Positions 8,272-17,391 of a stretch of DNA of 64,000 nt are shown here, piece by piece. The number at the start of each line of letters is the position of its first letter. Within the stretch, counting starts at the first letter, position 1. A program made the position numbers and the translations under genes. The notes under the pieces were generated by a model, which saw only the letters and a list, made by a program, of their open reading frames with translations, made no database searches and had not been told where the DNA came from. Source of the stretch: an uncultured Pseudomonadota bacterium (GTDB lineage Bacteria; Bdellovibrionota_C; UBA2361; CALMIO01); contig CALMIO010000009.1 of assembly GCA_937864035.1 (NCBI GenBank), positions 62,001-126,000 of the forward strand. Direction: 5' to 3'.

Positions 8272-9417
8272 ATGATCAATTTTGACGCTAACGCTAGCTA
8301 TCCTCTCTCTCCTTTGGTTAGGGAGCTTGCGGAGAAAGCGTTTGCCGAACATGCCAATTCCAGCTCGGTGCATAGAGCTGGCCAAAGAGCCCGAATGTTG
8401 CTTGAAGAAGCTAGGGAGAGCGTTCGTCTAGCCATTGGCGCCTCTAGTCTAGATCAAATTATATTTACTTCAGGCGCTACTGAAGCCAATATTTTAGCCC
8501 TTTATCAGGCAAAATTTAAAGGAGTGCCGCTAGCGATTTCGGCCTTTGAGCATAGTTCAGTTTACATGGCGGCGAACAATCTTGGATTGCCCGCGGTTGT
8601 CATTATTAAAAGAGAGCGAGCTAAACAATTAACGGCTGAGCAATTACTTAGCCAGTTGCCTGAAAATATCGGATTTATTTCTATTATACATGGCGGCAAT
8701 GAAAGCGGCGAACTTGTTGATGTCAAAAACTTGGCTGAAGCCATTAAAAACTCTTATCCAAATGTTATTTTTCACACTGACGCTTCTCAAGTGTTTGGCA
8801 AACTGCCGCTTTCCTTTCGCGAATTAGGAGTTGATCTAATGACAATTTCCGGCCATAAGATCGGGGCTCCTGCTGGAATTGGGGCTTTGATTGCTAAAAG
8901 TGGGATTAACGTTGCTCCTGTTGTGATGAGCGGTTTCCAAGAGGGAGGAGCGCGTCCCGGCACTGAAAATCTTGTTGGAACCTATTTTTTCGGTAAAGTT
9001 GCAGGTTCGTTAAAAGGAGAGTTGCTAGATCGAAAAAGGACACTTGAAAATCTTAAAGAAGCCGCTATTGCTCTTATTGAGGAGAGCGGCTTGCCGATCG
9101 TTCCTAATTTTCCGGAATTTCCATCTTTGCCAAATACTCTTAGCTTATCAATAAATGGGGGTGATGGAGACGATCTGGTTGTGGCTTGCGATCTTGAGGG
9201 GGTTTTAATCTCGGCTGGTTCGGCATGCTCTTCCGGCAGACCGGAAACTTCTAGCGCTCTTTTAGGCATGGGTCTTAGCAAAGAGGAGGCTGATTCAACT
9301 GTGCGTCTATCTTTCCATCATTATTTGACAGAGAGCGAATTGCGCGTTGGTATGAAGATTTTTTTTGAGTGTGTCAGTCGTATTTTAGAAAAACAACCGA
9401 TTAGAAAGAGAGCTTAG
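8272..9417 (+). CDS. Cysteine desulfurase (NifS/IscS family)
   Basis: This is a 381-aa PLP-dependent class V aminotransferase-fold enzyme that removes sulfur from cysteine. The PLP lysine is K196 in SGHKIGAP, and a conserved HTDASQ segment precedes it. The persulfide cysteine is C319 in SAGSACSSG. The mnmA gene begins 6 nt later, so the likely job is to supply sulfur for tRNA 2-thiouridylation. No iscU or other Fe-S scaffold gene is adjacent. An AAAGGG lies close upstream of the ATG, a weak SD. Confidence 0.93.
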   Translation: MINFDANASYPLSPLVRELAEKAFAEHANSSSVHRAGQRARMLLEEARESVRLAIGASSLDQIIFTSGATEANILALYQAKFKGVPLAISAFEHSSVYMAANNLGLPAVVIIKRERAKQLTAEQLLSQLPENIGFISIIHGGNESGELVDVKNLAEAIKNSYPNVIFHTDASQVFGKLPLSFRELGVDLMTISGHKIGAPAGIGALIAKSGINVAPVVMSGFQEGGARPGTENLVGTYFFGKVAGSLKGELLDRKRTLENLKEAAIALIEESGLPIVPNFPEFPSLPNTLSLSINGGDGDDLVVACDLEGVLISAGSACSSGRPETSSALLGMGLSKEEADSTVRLSFHHYLTESELRVGMKIFFECVSRILEKQPIRKRA

Positions 9418-9423
9418 AGTTTT

Positions 9424-10542
9424 ATGAGTTCGCAAAAAGTAGTAGTGGCAATGTCTGGCGGAGTTGACTCTTCGGTCGCGGCTTTGATGCTTAAGGAGGC
9501 TGGTTATGATGTGATTGGCGTTTCGATGCAGGTTTGGGATTATCGGCAAAATGGCGGTAGTTGTTCGCGCGCTAGCTGTTGCGCGCCAAGCGATTTTTTA
9601 GATGCTCGCAAAGTAGCCGCGACTTTAAATGTTCCTTATTATGTTTTTGATTTTGAAGAGAGTTTTAGACGGGAAGTGATTGAACCTTTTGCCGATGCCT
9701 ATATTAACGGGTTAACGCCGAATCCATGCGTTGATTGCAATTCAAAGGTCAAATTCAAAGAGCTTCGAAATCGAGCTTCGGCAATTGGCGCTTCGCTGGT
9801 GGCGACCGGACATTATGCCGAGATAGTCGCTTCCGATGTTGTTAGCGGCAAAAAAACTTTTAGATTGTACCGCGGCCGAGATCGTTTAAAAGATCAAAGT
9901 TATTTTCTTTATGGAATCACTCAAAGCGAACTTGCTAGAACTCTTTTCCCAATTGGCCATCTGACTAAACTAGAAGTCAGGGATATTGCTAAGCGCCATC
10001 AACTTGTTACGGCGGAAAAACCGGAAAGTCAGGATATATGTTTTGTTTCCGGGAAGGTTTCGCGTTTTATAAACAAAATTGGCCGGAAAGGAATAGAGGG
10101 AAAATTGCGCTTGTTATCTGGTGAGATTGTTGGGGAACACGAGGGAATTGAAAATTTTACGGTGGGTCAACGGAAAGGTTTGGGTATTGGTGGTAGTTTG
10201 CGACCTTTATATGTTACCGAGATAGATTCTGAAAAAGGAGATGTTTTTTTAGGAACTAAAGAAGAGCTTGAAAAGTATGACTTTTATTTTGGCGCGGTTA
10301 ATTGGGTTGATTTTGAGATATTAAAAAAAATTGAATCTGGCGAGTTAATTAAAGATCTTCCTTGCGTAGCTCAGGTTAGATCTCGCCACTGCGGCTCGGC
10401 GGCGGTTTTGAGTGTTATTGATAACAACAATGTTAAAGTTAGTTTCACGGAAAAACCACCAGTAGTTTCTCCGGGACAAACAGTTGCTCTTTACGATACT
10501 GATAATCGTTATTTGCTAGGAGGCGGCAAGATATTAAAATGA
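9424..10542 (+). CDS. mnmA: tRNA-specific 2-thiouridylase MnmA
   Basis: This 372-aa enzyme performs 2-thiolation of uridine 34 in tRNA-Lys, -Glu and -Gln. It has the N-type PP-loop SGGVDSS (residues 11-17) for ATP. The two catalytic cysteines are C102 in TPNPCVDCN and one in SQDICFV near residue 205. The C-terminal beta-barrel domain has the usual FTVGQRKGLGI segment. It sits between cysteine desulfurase and rnc, and its TGA overlaps the rnc ATG (ATGA), which suggests translational coupling. Confidence 0.97.
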   Translation: MSSQKVVVAMSGGVDSSVAALMLKEAGYDVIGVSMQVWDYRQNGGSCSRASCCAPSDFLDARKVAATLNVPYYVFDFEESFRREVIEPFADAYINGLTPNPCVDCNSKVKFKELRNRASAIGASLVATGHYAEIVASDVVSGKKTFRLYRGRDRLKDQSYFLYGITQSELARTLFPIGHLTKLEVRDIAKRHQLVTAEKPESQDICFVSGKVSRFINKIGRKGIEGKLRLLSGEIVGEHEGIENFTVGQRKGLGIGGSLRPLYVTEIDSEKGDVFLGTKEELEKYDFYFGAVNWVDFEILKKIESGELIKDLPCVAQVRSRHCGSAAVLSVIDNNNVKVSFTEKPPVVSPGQTVALYDTDNRYLLGGGKILK

Positions 10543-11222
10543 ACGATTTTTTATTAGAACTACAGCAAAAGATCGGAATTAATCTTTTAAATCCAGATTT
10601 GCTGATAGAGGCGCTTACTCATCCTTCGTTTAAAGGCGCTTCTAATTATCAGAGGTTGGAATTTCTCGGAGACGCGGTGATCGCCAACGTTATCTCGCTT
10701 TTACTTTTTAGAAGCAAGCCCCTGGCTACCGAAGGAGAGCTTTCAAAGGCACGTTCAGGCTTGGTTAATACTAAAAATTTAGCGAAGGTTGCCCGCTTGT
10801 TGGAGCTTGATCGTTATATTCGCCTTAGCGCGGCTGAAGCCGCCGCTAACACCGCCAAGCGCGATAAGGTGCTAGAAGACGTGCTTGAAAGCATTTTTGG
10901 AGCTGTTTTTATAGATCAGGGGTTTGAAGCTGCTTATTGTTTGGCGCAAAAATTGTTTGCTGATCAGATCGATTCTGTCCAACTAGAGGATTTTAAAACA
11001 GAGTTGCAAGAGATGATGCAATCTCTTGGCAAGGAACTGCCCAGTTATTTAGTTGAAGACACTAGTGGTCCTGAGCATGCTAAGAAATATCTATCTGTGG
11101 CAAAAATTGGGGGCGAGGTAATTGGCCGCGGACAGGGATCTAGTAAAAAAGCGTCAGAACAAGAAGCCGCCAAAGACGCTCTTAGTTATTTTAAAGCTAA
11201 AGAGAAAAACAAGCGGAGATAA
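10539..11222 (+). CDS. rnc: Ribonuclease III
   Basis: This 227-aa double-strand-specific endoribonuclease matures rRNA and regulatory duplex RNAs. The signature YQRLEFLGDAVI is near residues 37-48, with the metal-binding Glu and Asp, and DVLESIFGAVFID is near 113-125. A C-terminal dsRNA-binding domain (about residues 150-222) ends in the basic stretch GSSKKASEQEAAKDAL. It overlaps mnmA by 4 nt and is followed 16 nt later by der. Confidence 0.96.
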   Translation: MNDFLLELQQKIGINLLNPDLLIEALTHPSFKGASNYQRLEFLGDAVIANVISLLLFRSKPLATEGELSKARSGLVNTKNLAKVARLLELDRYIRLSAAEAAANTAKRDKVLEDVLESIFGAVFIDQGFEAAYCLAQKLFADQIDSVQLEDFKTELQEMMQSLGKELPSYLVEDTSGPEHAKKYLSVAKIGGEVIGRGQGSSKKASEQEAAKDALSYFKAKEKNKRR

Positions 11223-11238
11223 TTTTATTCAAAATTTC

Positions 11239-12654
11239 ATGGCTCAAAAAAGAGAAAATCCAATTGTTGCTATTGTTGGCAGAACCAACGTTGGCAAATC
11301 ATCACTGCTTAACGCACTTGCCGCCAAAAGAATCGCTGTGGTTGACAAGACAGCTGGCACTACAAGAGATCGCGTTTATGCCGAGATTGAAGGTGAAAAA
11401 ATAAATTATACTTTGATTGATTGTGGGGGGCTTTTTGGCGATGAGGAAGGAGGGCTTGCCTCGGAAATTAAGGCTCAGGTTGAATTGGCGGTTGACGAGG
11501 CGGATCTGTTGCTGGGGGTTTTTGATGGTAAAAATGGAGTTCACCCAAACGACGCCGATCTTGTTAAATTTTTAAAGAGAGCGAAAAAGCAAACTCTTTG
11601 GGTAGTTAATAAGTGTGAAAAGAATGTTGATCGACTTGCCGCCGGAGAATTTTACGCTTTAGGGATCGATAATTTGCAAACAATTAGCGCGGCGCATAGA
11701 GTTGGAATTAAGGAGCTTCGCGGTTTAATAGAAGGAAAGCTGTTCTCTTTGCCGCAAGTTAAAGCAGAATTAAAAAAAGAAGAAAAAATAGAAGTTGATT
11801 CTGGTAATGATAGCAACCAGAGTAAAGATGGGGAGGTGGATATTGATTCTGAACTTGCCAAAGGAATTCGAGTGGCTTTTTTAGGGCGGCCGAATGTTGG
11901 CAAATCTACAATGATCAACTCTCTGCTTAAAACTAAAAGAGTGATTGCTAGCCAGCGTCCCGGTACTACTACCGATACAATTGAAGCTCTATTATATATC
12001 GAAGATCAAAAATATATTTTAGTTGACACCGCTGGCCTTAGAAAAAAAGCTAAAGTAGCTAGAGTTTCCCTTGAACGTTACGCCAATTTAAGAAGTTTGA
12101 TCGCTCTGGCTCGGGCTGACGTGGTTGTTTTATTGCTTGACGCTACTGCCGGCAATCCGAGCGATCAAGATTTGAAATTGGCCGAGCTCGTGAACGCACG
12201 CGGAACTCCTTTAATTATAGCCGTTAATAAGTGGGATGCACTGGAGAAAGATAATAAAACAGCAGGCTATTACAAGACTCTCCTAAAACACCTTTTTAAC
12301 TTTGTCGATTACGCTCCTATTATTTTTACCTCCGCTTTAACTGGCAAAAACGCCAAGAAAATTATGTTGACTGCAAAGCAGTTATTTATCGCGGCTCGTC
12401 GTAAAATTAAAACGGTTGATCTAAATAAAAAACTAGAGGCGCTTGTCAAAAAACAAACTCCTCCTATATACCGGGGTGAGCCGATAAGGCTTAGCTATAT
12501 CACTCAAATTGGCATCGCTCCCCCTTCTTTTTTGGTATTTGTAAATCATCCGGCGAAAATTCCGGCATCTTATGTTCGGTATTTAAAAAACGGCTTGCGT
12601 GAGTTGGAGCCGTTTGAGGGTAGCGATTTGAAAGTTAAATTTCGCAAAAAATAA
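11239..12654 (+). CDS. der: Ribosome-assembly GTPase Der (EngA)
   Basis: This 471-aa protein has two tandem GTPase domains and a C-terminal KH-like domain, as in Der, which acts in 50S subunit assembly. Domain 1 shows GRTNVGKSS, DCGGL and a degenerate NKCE in place of NKxD. Domain 2 shows GRPNVGKST, DTAGL and NKWD. An acidic linker (about residues 175-205) separates them. The reading frame is open further upstream inside rnc, but the ATG at 11239 followed by AQKRENPIVAIVG is the natural start. It closes the operon with cysteine desulfurase, mnmA and rnc. Confidence 0.95.
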   Translation: MAQKRENPIVAIVGRTNVGKSSLLNALAAKRIAVVDKTAGTTRDRVYAEIEGEKINYTLIDCGGLFGDEEGGLASEIKAQVELAVDEADLLLGVFDGKNGVHPNDADLVKFLKRAKKQTLWVVNKCEKNVDRLAAGEFYALGIDNLQTISAAHRVGIKELRGLIEGKLFSLPQVKAELKKEEKIEVDSGNDSNQSKDGEVDIDSELAKGIRVAFLGRPNVGKSTMINSLLKTKRVIASQRPGTTTDTIEALLYIEDQKYILVDTAGLRKKAKVARVSLERYANLRSLIALARADVVVLLLDATAGNPSDQDLKLAELVNARGTPLIIAVNKWDALEKDNKTAGYYKTLLKHLFNFVDYAPIIFTSALTGKNAKKIMLTAKQLFIAARRKIKTVDLNKKLEALVKKQTPPIYRGEPIRLSYITQIGIAPPSFLVFVNHPAKIPASYVRYLKNGLRELEPFEGSDLKVKFRKK

Positions 12655-12849
12655 AAAAAACAAAAAAACAAATAACCTTCCGCCTGTTATATTATAGAAT
12701 TTCTATTCTAGCGGGTTTGACCTGCAAATCGGCTTAAGAAAGATCCTTAGCCCACAAATCTAAAGTTCATTTCAGAGAGTTGATTGGCGAAATAGTTAGT
12801 ATTATCAGCCTTTCAACTTAAGGTGTGTTTGAGCAAAACCCCTAATAAA

Positions 12850-12863
12850 ATCTGCTAGCAGAT
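12850..12863. promoter_or_regulatory. 14-bp perfect palindrome upstream of the subtilase gene
   Basis: ATCTGCTAGCAGAT is a perfect palindrome in the 285-bp gap between der and the protease gene, 76 bp before the ATG at 12940. It is a candidate operator. A weaker hairpin (TAGAAT-TTCT-ATTCTA) lies near 12696-12711, after der. Confidence 0.35.
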
Positions 12864-12939
12864 ATGTCCAATAACCTTCGTAAATCCCCGTAAACACTTT
12901 GAGTTTTAAAAGGACTAATGAAAATTCTTAAATTGCTCG

Positions 12940-15309
12940 ATGTCTTTATACATTGGAAGAGGTTTTTGGGGCATAGAATTAATGATCTATCATCTTTTGC
13001 ACTTTTTGCTTTGGAGCGTCAAAAAAATAACTCAGCTACTGGTTGTTGCGTGTGGTCTTCTGATTGGAGTGTTGGCGGCGGAAGAGAGCGGCAAAAGGCT
13101 TGTAGTAGAGGATAGTTATATTGTTAGCGAGCGAGAAAGTAGTTCTAACTTATTATTCTTTAGCCGCCAAGAAGACGATAGTAAGGTTGGCAATAGCGAA
13201 CGGTTAGGAAAAAACTCCAAATTTCAGCGAGTCATAGCCAGATCGCGATACTTGGCGGTAAATGAAAACAACCAGATCTTTTTGACCGCTAGTGGTAAAA
13301 GAATTAAACAGTATTCAAGAGCTGAGGATCGTTGCCCAGAAATTATCGCTAGTTACAAGAGGCAGGGAAAGGAGGTGTCTTGCTCTCCTGATTACGCGGT
13401 GCATCTTAGTAAAACGCCTAATGATCCAAAATTTGCGGCGATGCCAGCTTTGCCTCAGATCCAAGCTCCAGCGGCTTGGGATTTCGTTACTGGAAGTTCA
13501 GATTTGGTAGTTGCTGTTATAGATACGGGAGTTGACTATAATCACCCTGATTTAAAAGATAATATCTGGATTAATGAAACTGAACTCACAGGCATAACTG
13601 GCGTAGATAATGATGACAATGGTTATATAGGTGATATTCACGGCTATAATTTCTCTTATAATAACGGCGATCCAATTGATGATAATGGTCACGGCACTCA
13701 TGTTGCTGGAACTATTGGAGCTAAAGGGGAGAATGGTATTGGGGTGGTAGGAATCAATTGGAATGTCAAGATTATGCCATTAAAATTTCTGGATTCTTTC
13801 GGTTCTGGAGCTTTGTCTGATGCGGTGCGCGCTTTGGAATATGTTGCTGAGATGAAAAGGCGCGGGGTTAATATTGTTGCGACAAATAATTCTTGGGGCG
13901 GCGGAGGCTTTAATCAGTCGCTCTATGATGCTATTGGTGGTTTAAATAATCTTGGGGTAACTTTTGTGGCGGCGGCGGGCAACGCCTCGTCAAACAATGA
14001 TCAGTCTCCAAGTTATCCAGCAAGTTATAATTTGCCGAATGTTGTTTCCGTAGCCGCGGTTAACGTTAACGATCAACTAGCTGGATTTTCAAATTACGGC
14101 GGTAATTCTGTTCACATAGCGGCGCCTGGAGTTTCAATTTTGAGCACCCTTCCGGGAGGTGGTTATGGTACTTTGTCTGGAACTTCGATGGCGGCGCCTC
14201 ATGTGACCGGCGCTTTGGCCCTGCTAAGCTCGCTGGTTCCATCTCTTTCTCCGGCAGAGAGTATCGCAAGGCTCCAGCAAACAGCTGACCAGATTCCAAA
14301 TCTTGCCGGCAAAGTTTTGGCTGATAGCGGCCGATTAAATCTTTTTAATTTACTGACTGGCAGTAGGGGTTCGACGGAAAAGCCTCCTCCGCCTCCACGT
14401 TGTTCGTATTCTGCCCGTAAAATACCTTTTGAGAGACTCCCAGATGGAGAACATTCGTTGATTGGCTCAAGCAGTAATCCGGTTGATGAGGGGGGATTTG
14501 CTACTGTTGGTTTGCCTTTTGGCCTAAATTTATATGGAAGTTTATCATACTCGCTCTCTGTTTCGCCGAATGGGTTAGCTTATTTTAACACCCCAAAAGG
14601 TATGGATTATAGAAACAGCGAAAATCTCTCATTAGAGGCTTTTGGTTTTTGGAGTGATCTCATCAGTCAAGTCAGTTATTCTAGTCATTCAACTTTTTTA
14701 ACTTTACATTGGCGCTCTGAAGGTTACGCGAAGCGAGGGGAGGTTTTTGATTACTGGCTTAAAATTGATAATCATGGCTTGATTCAGCTTTTTCTTGATT
14801 TCAGATCTGGTTCACTTGCTAAAAAGATCGGCAGACAATCAACGATTGGTCTTTCAGGAGCCAAGCCCGGCGAGAATCTAACATACTCTTATAATCAAGA
14901 ATTACCAGCGCAAGTTGGCGTTGAGTTTGTTCCCAATTGCCAAGCGATTTCTCAGCCGCCGCCGACAAACGGCAATTTGCGCTCTCTCAGGGTGCGTGAA
15001 GCGCCAAACAGGTTCAAATCTTTTGGTGCCACTAAGTTGCTTCAAGTTAGGGCGCGTGGTGATGCTGCCCGGTTGACTATGAAAATTAACGGTAAAAATT
15101 GCCCTGATTACAAGGATATTTATTTGCGAGGAGGTAGTTATAATAAAATAGTTTCACTAAGACAAGCTCATAAAATTTCTCAGGTTACTTTCTCGGATCT
15201 TTTAAGTGGGCGCCGAAGCAGTTTGCGGCTTAATCGTTTTAAAGCGCTGCCAAAACTTACTAGCCGCGAGCATCGAGATATTTGCAGGGCGACCATGAGA
15301 AACCTCTAA
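12940..15309 (+). CDS. Secreted subtilisin-family (S8) serine protease
   Basis: This 789-aa secreted endopeptidase has an N-terminal hydrophobic signal (WSVKKITQLLVVACGLLIGV) and a propeptide-like region up to about residue 150. The S8 domain has a complete catalytic triad: D195 in AVIDTGVD, H251 in GHGTHVAG and S416 in SGTSMAAPH. The oxyanion Asn lies in AAAGNAS. After a Pro-rich linker (about 484-490) come a beta-rich domain of about 190 residues and a C-terminal domain with few cysteines; neither is recognised. The first ATG is at 12940, but 12982 (14 codons later) fits the signal peptide equally well. The nearby AGGA serves an ATG at 12918 in another frame. It is a plausible T2SS substrate. 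Confidence 0.9.
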   Translation: MSLYIGRGFWGIELMIYHLLHFLLWSVKKITQLLVVACGLLIGVLAAEESGKRLVVEDSYIVSERESSSNLLFFSRQEDDSKVGNSERLGKNSKFQRVIARSRYLAVNENNQIFLTASGKRIKQYSRAEDRCPEIIASYKRQGKEVSCSPDYAVHLSKTPNDPKFAAMPALPQIQAPAAWDFVTGSSDLVVAVIDTGVDYNHPDLKDNIWINETELTGITGVDNDDNGYIGDIHGYNFSYNNGDPIDDNGHGTHVAGTIGAKGENGIGVVGINWNVKIMPLKFLDSFGSGALSDAVRALEYVAEMKRRGVNIVATNNSWGGGGFNQSLYDAIGGLNNLGVTFVAAAGNASSNNDQSPSYPASYNLPNVVSVAAVNVNDQLAGFSNYGGNSVHIAAPGVSILSTLPGGGYGTLSGTSMAAPHVTGALALLSSLVPSLSPAESIARLQQTADQIPNLAGKVLADSGRLNLFNLLTGSRGSTEKPPPPPRCSYSARKIPFERLPDGEHSLIGSSSNPVDEGGFATVGLPFGLNLYGSLSYSLSVSPNGLAYFNTPKGMDYRNSENLSLEAFGFWSDLISQVSYSSHSTFLTLHWRSEGYAKRGEVFDYWLKIDNHGLIQLFLDFRSGSLAKKIGRQSTIGLSGAKPGENLTYSYNQELPAQVGVEFVPNCQAISQPPPTNGNLRSLRVREAPNRFKSFGATKLLQVRARGDAARLTMKINGKNCPDYKDIYLRGGSYNKIVSLRQAHKISQVTFSDLLSGRRSSLRLNRFKALPKLTSREHRDICRATMRNL

Positions 15310-15433
15310 GTGGAGCTTGATTTTTTGCTATTTGTTAGTAGCAACAAGCCTTAATAATTGACTTATAAAGTATTTGATTAGGATCTAAATTTCCTTTAAA
15401 ATTCAGAGGTGGTAAAATTTTTTAAAGGATATT

Positions 15434-16825
15434 ATGCCTAATCTTAATCAGTCGGGAATACCTCATAGCGGGATACAACCCGCGCTTCCCTCTCCTGCGC
15501 AAGATCGAGATTTTTTTCTTGATAAGCAAGCTGAGATACAAAATGCTATAGCTAAGCTTGATCCCGGCTCGCTATTGCTTATTGAATTGCCTAATAAAAA
15601 AGGCGAGGGGAGCTTGCTTGGAAGATATTATGAAAATGGCATCTTCCGTTTAGGAGATTTTAATCAATCTTTGGCTATTATTTATAGAGCGGTAGCTAGT
15701 ATTCCTGCTGATAATTCGGATTTTTCTGAGCTCAAAAGTCCTTTTTTATCCGGTCAGTACCTTGTTGGTGTTCCATATGGGAACACTGGAAACGTCGAAA
15801 TTGTAAAAGGAGAGATTAGTCGCTCTTTGGGACAAGATCCAAGCGCGCCATTGTTTCAACCAAGAGAAAAAGGAGTGTTAGGTCTTTGGTATAGGCTTAA
15901 TTATGGCGATCAAATAAAATTGTTAGAAACTTCTTTTAATAGAGAGAACATAGAGCTCTCTCCATTTTCGTCATCTTTAGCCGCTCCACTAAAATTATCG
16001 GCGCAAGCGTTTTCCGAGTTGATCTGTTGTTTACCAGTTGGCAGAACAATTATTGCCGCGGAGGGAATTAATAGTACTGATTGGTTGTCTCGCAACGGGA
16101 AAACTCTTTTTCATTTGGGAATAACAAGAGAATCTTTAAAAAAAGCAATCTTTGTTGATGTTAACTTTCCTGCTGGCGTACCAAAATTATTTACAGTTGC
16201 TAGAGATTTGTCAGAGAGCCGTCGGTTGTTGCTGACCCGGCAGATTGCTGATAGGAATTTTGATGTTTTTCAAGATAGAGAGCGGTTTGTTAAATTGTCA
16301 AGTGACATGGCAGAGCAAGTTGCGCTTGGACATCAATTTAAAATTGCTCTTAGACCGGATTACAAAATCTTAGCGCCAGAGCAGGATAATTTAGGGAGTA
16401 CTGCTGGAGCGAGTGCAACCGTTCGCTCTGATACGAAAAAAGTAGCAGAGCACTTTAAGGATTATATATTAAAAATTCCAAGTGGACATGCGGCAATTTT
16501 AGGCCGCTACACAGACTTAGGAGATGGTTTATCTTTGCAAGATGATCAACAGTTAAGTAATCCACATATGATTATTGGTCTAGATCGTCTCGGAGAAGTT
16601 TTGAGAATTGCCCCATTAAGAAATCCAGACTCTTCTAGTAAACCTCTGGCAGTTTACTTGAACAGAAATGACAAATATAATCAGATCGTAGTAGATCAAG
16701 AAAAGTCTCTGTATTTAAGTCTTAGTGAGAGACAGCGACAAAGAAATGAAGGTCGCAAACCTGTAGTCGATGGCGTTTGGATAGGTTCGTTTGCTTTTAA
16801 TTTGCCAAGCTCTGAAAATATCTAG
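15434..16825 (+). CDS. Unrecognised 463-aa protein with probable threefold internal repeat
   Basis: No family is recognised. The protein has no signal peptide or transmembrane segment, so it is probably cytoplasmic. Three segments resemble one another. Each begins with a Leu-Pro/Asp-Pro-x-Gly turn and continues to a hydrophobic-Leu-Gly strand and an amphipathic helix: around residues 43-85 (GSLLGRYYENG, RLGDFNQSLAIIYR), 200-240 (FHLGITRESLKKAIF) and 345-395 (AAILGRYTDLG, IIGLDRLGEVLRI). This suggests a triplicated small domain. The start has one of the few good SD sequences in the window (AAAGGA). The next gene follows 3 nt after its stop. Confidence 0.65.
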   Translation: MPNLNQSGIPHSGIQPALPSPAQDRDFFLDKQAEIQNAIAKLDPGSLLLIELPNKKGEGSLLGRYYENGIFRLGDFNQSLAIIYRAVASIPADNSDFSELKSPFLSGQYLVGVPYGNTGNVEIVKGEISRSLGQDPSAPLFQPREKGVLGLWYRLNYGDQIKLLETSFNRENIELSPFSSSLAAPLKLSAQAFSELICCLPVGRTIIAAEGINSTDWLSRNGKTLFHLGITRESLKKAIFVDVNFPAGVPKLFTVARDLSESRRLLLTRQIADRNFDVFQDRERFVKLSSDMAEQVALGHQFKIALRPDYKILAPEQDNLGSTAGASATVRSDTKKVAEHFKDYILKIPSGHAAILGRYTDLGDGLSLQDDQQLSNPHMIIGLDRLGEVLRIAPLRNPDSSSKPLAVYLNRNDKYNQIVVDQEKSLYLSLSERQRQRNEGRKPVVDGVWIGSFAFNLPSSENI

Positions 16826-16828
16826 TCA

Positions 16829-17155
16829 ATGATCGCTATATTTTCTAGGGAACTTGTTTACGTTTCAAAACTCAAAGAGCAATTTGCGGCAAGTGGCAAG
16901 CAGGTAAAGTTTTGTAGATCTCTTGCCAGTTTGGAGGCTTTGCTCAGCGCGCAAAAAAATAAGATTGCTCTCGTTGTTTTAGATCTTTCTCATCCAGAGA
17001 TTAAGGAAGCTTTTGAGGTAGTTCACCTTGACAAAACCGTTTGTTATGCTGGTCATCTTGAGGGAGAACTGTTTGAGCTTGCCGAAAAGCGGGGAGTAAT
17101 GCGGATTTTTTCCAAAGGCGAGCTGGCTGCCAACGCGCGTCTTATTTTGGGTTAG
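16829..17155 (+). CDS. Receiver-like small protein, degenerate
   Basis: This 108-aa alpha/beta protein resembles a CheY-type receiver. It opens with a beta strand (MIAIFSRE), has ALVVLDLSHPE with an Asp in the phospho-acceptor position near residue 52, and ends with RIFSKGEL, where a Lys occupies the usual conserved spot. The acidic pair after strand 1 that binds Mg is missing, so it may be a pseudo-receiver. It lies 3 nt after the 463-aa protein and is surely co-translated with it. Confidence 0.5.
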   Translation: MIAIFSRELVYVSKLKEQFAASGKQVKFCRSLASLEALLSAQKNKIALVVLDLSHPEIKEAFEVVHLDKTVCYAGHLEGELFELAEKRGVMRIFSKGELAANARLILG

Positions 17156-17391
17156 GAACTTGTCTCGACCTCAATGGGCAGAAAGCTTTTCGTTATTAGA
17201 GTTTTTTTAAAAAAAACTTTCTCCTACTTGGTTGTTTAATGGCAATTAAACTTTTTGAGATAATCTATTTCCAAGAGGCTCTTTGGGGCTTTATTTTACT
17301 CTTTTGAGGTGCGTTTTAGTCAAAACGTATTGGGGCGCTTTGGATTTATTAGACAGGTAGAAACCGGTTAAAATATTATAATGCAATATAA

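Noticed and set aside
11122-11238. Longer der frame starting inside rnc
   Set aside because: The extra 39 residues read rnc sequence in another frame, and the ATG at 11239 leads directly into the first GTPase motif.
17211-17232. AT-only palindrome of T and A runs as a terminator
   Set aside because: The arms are homopolymer runs of low stability with no GC stem. It is ordinary AT-rich DNA.
17382-17391. ATG at 17382 as the mfd start
   Set aside because: It is out of frame with mfd. The ATG at 17440 gives a normal Mfd N-terminus.
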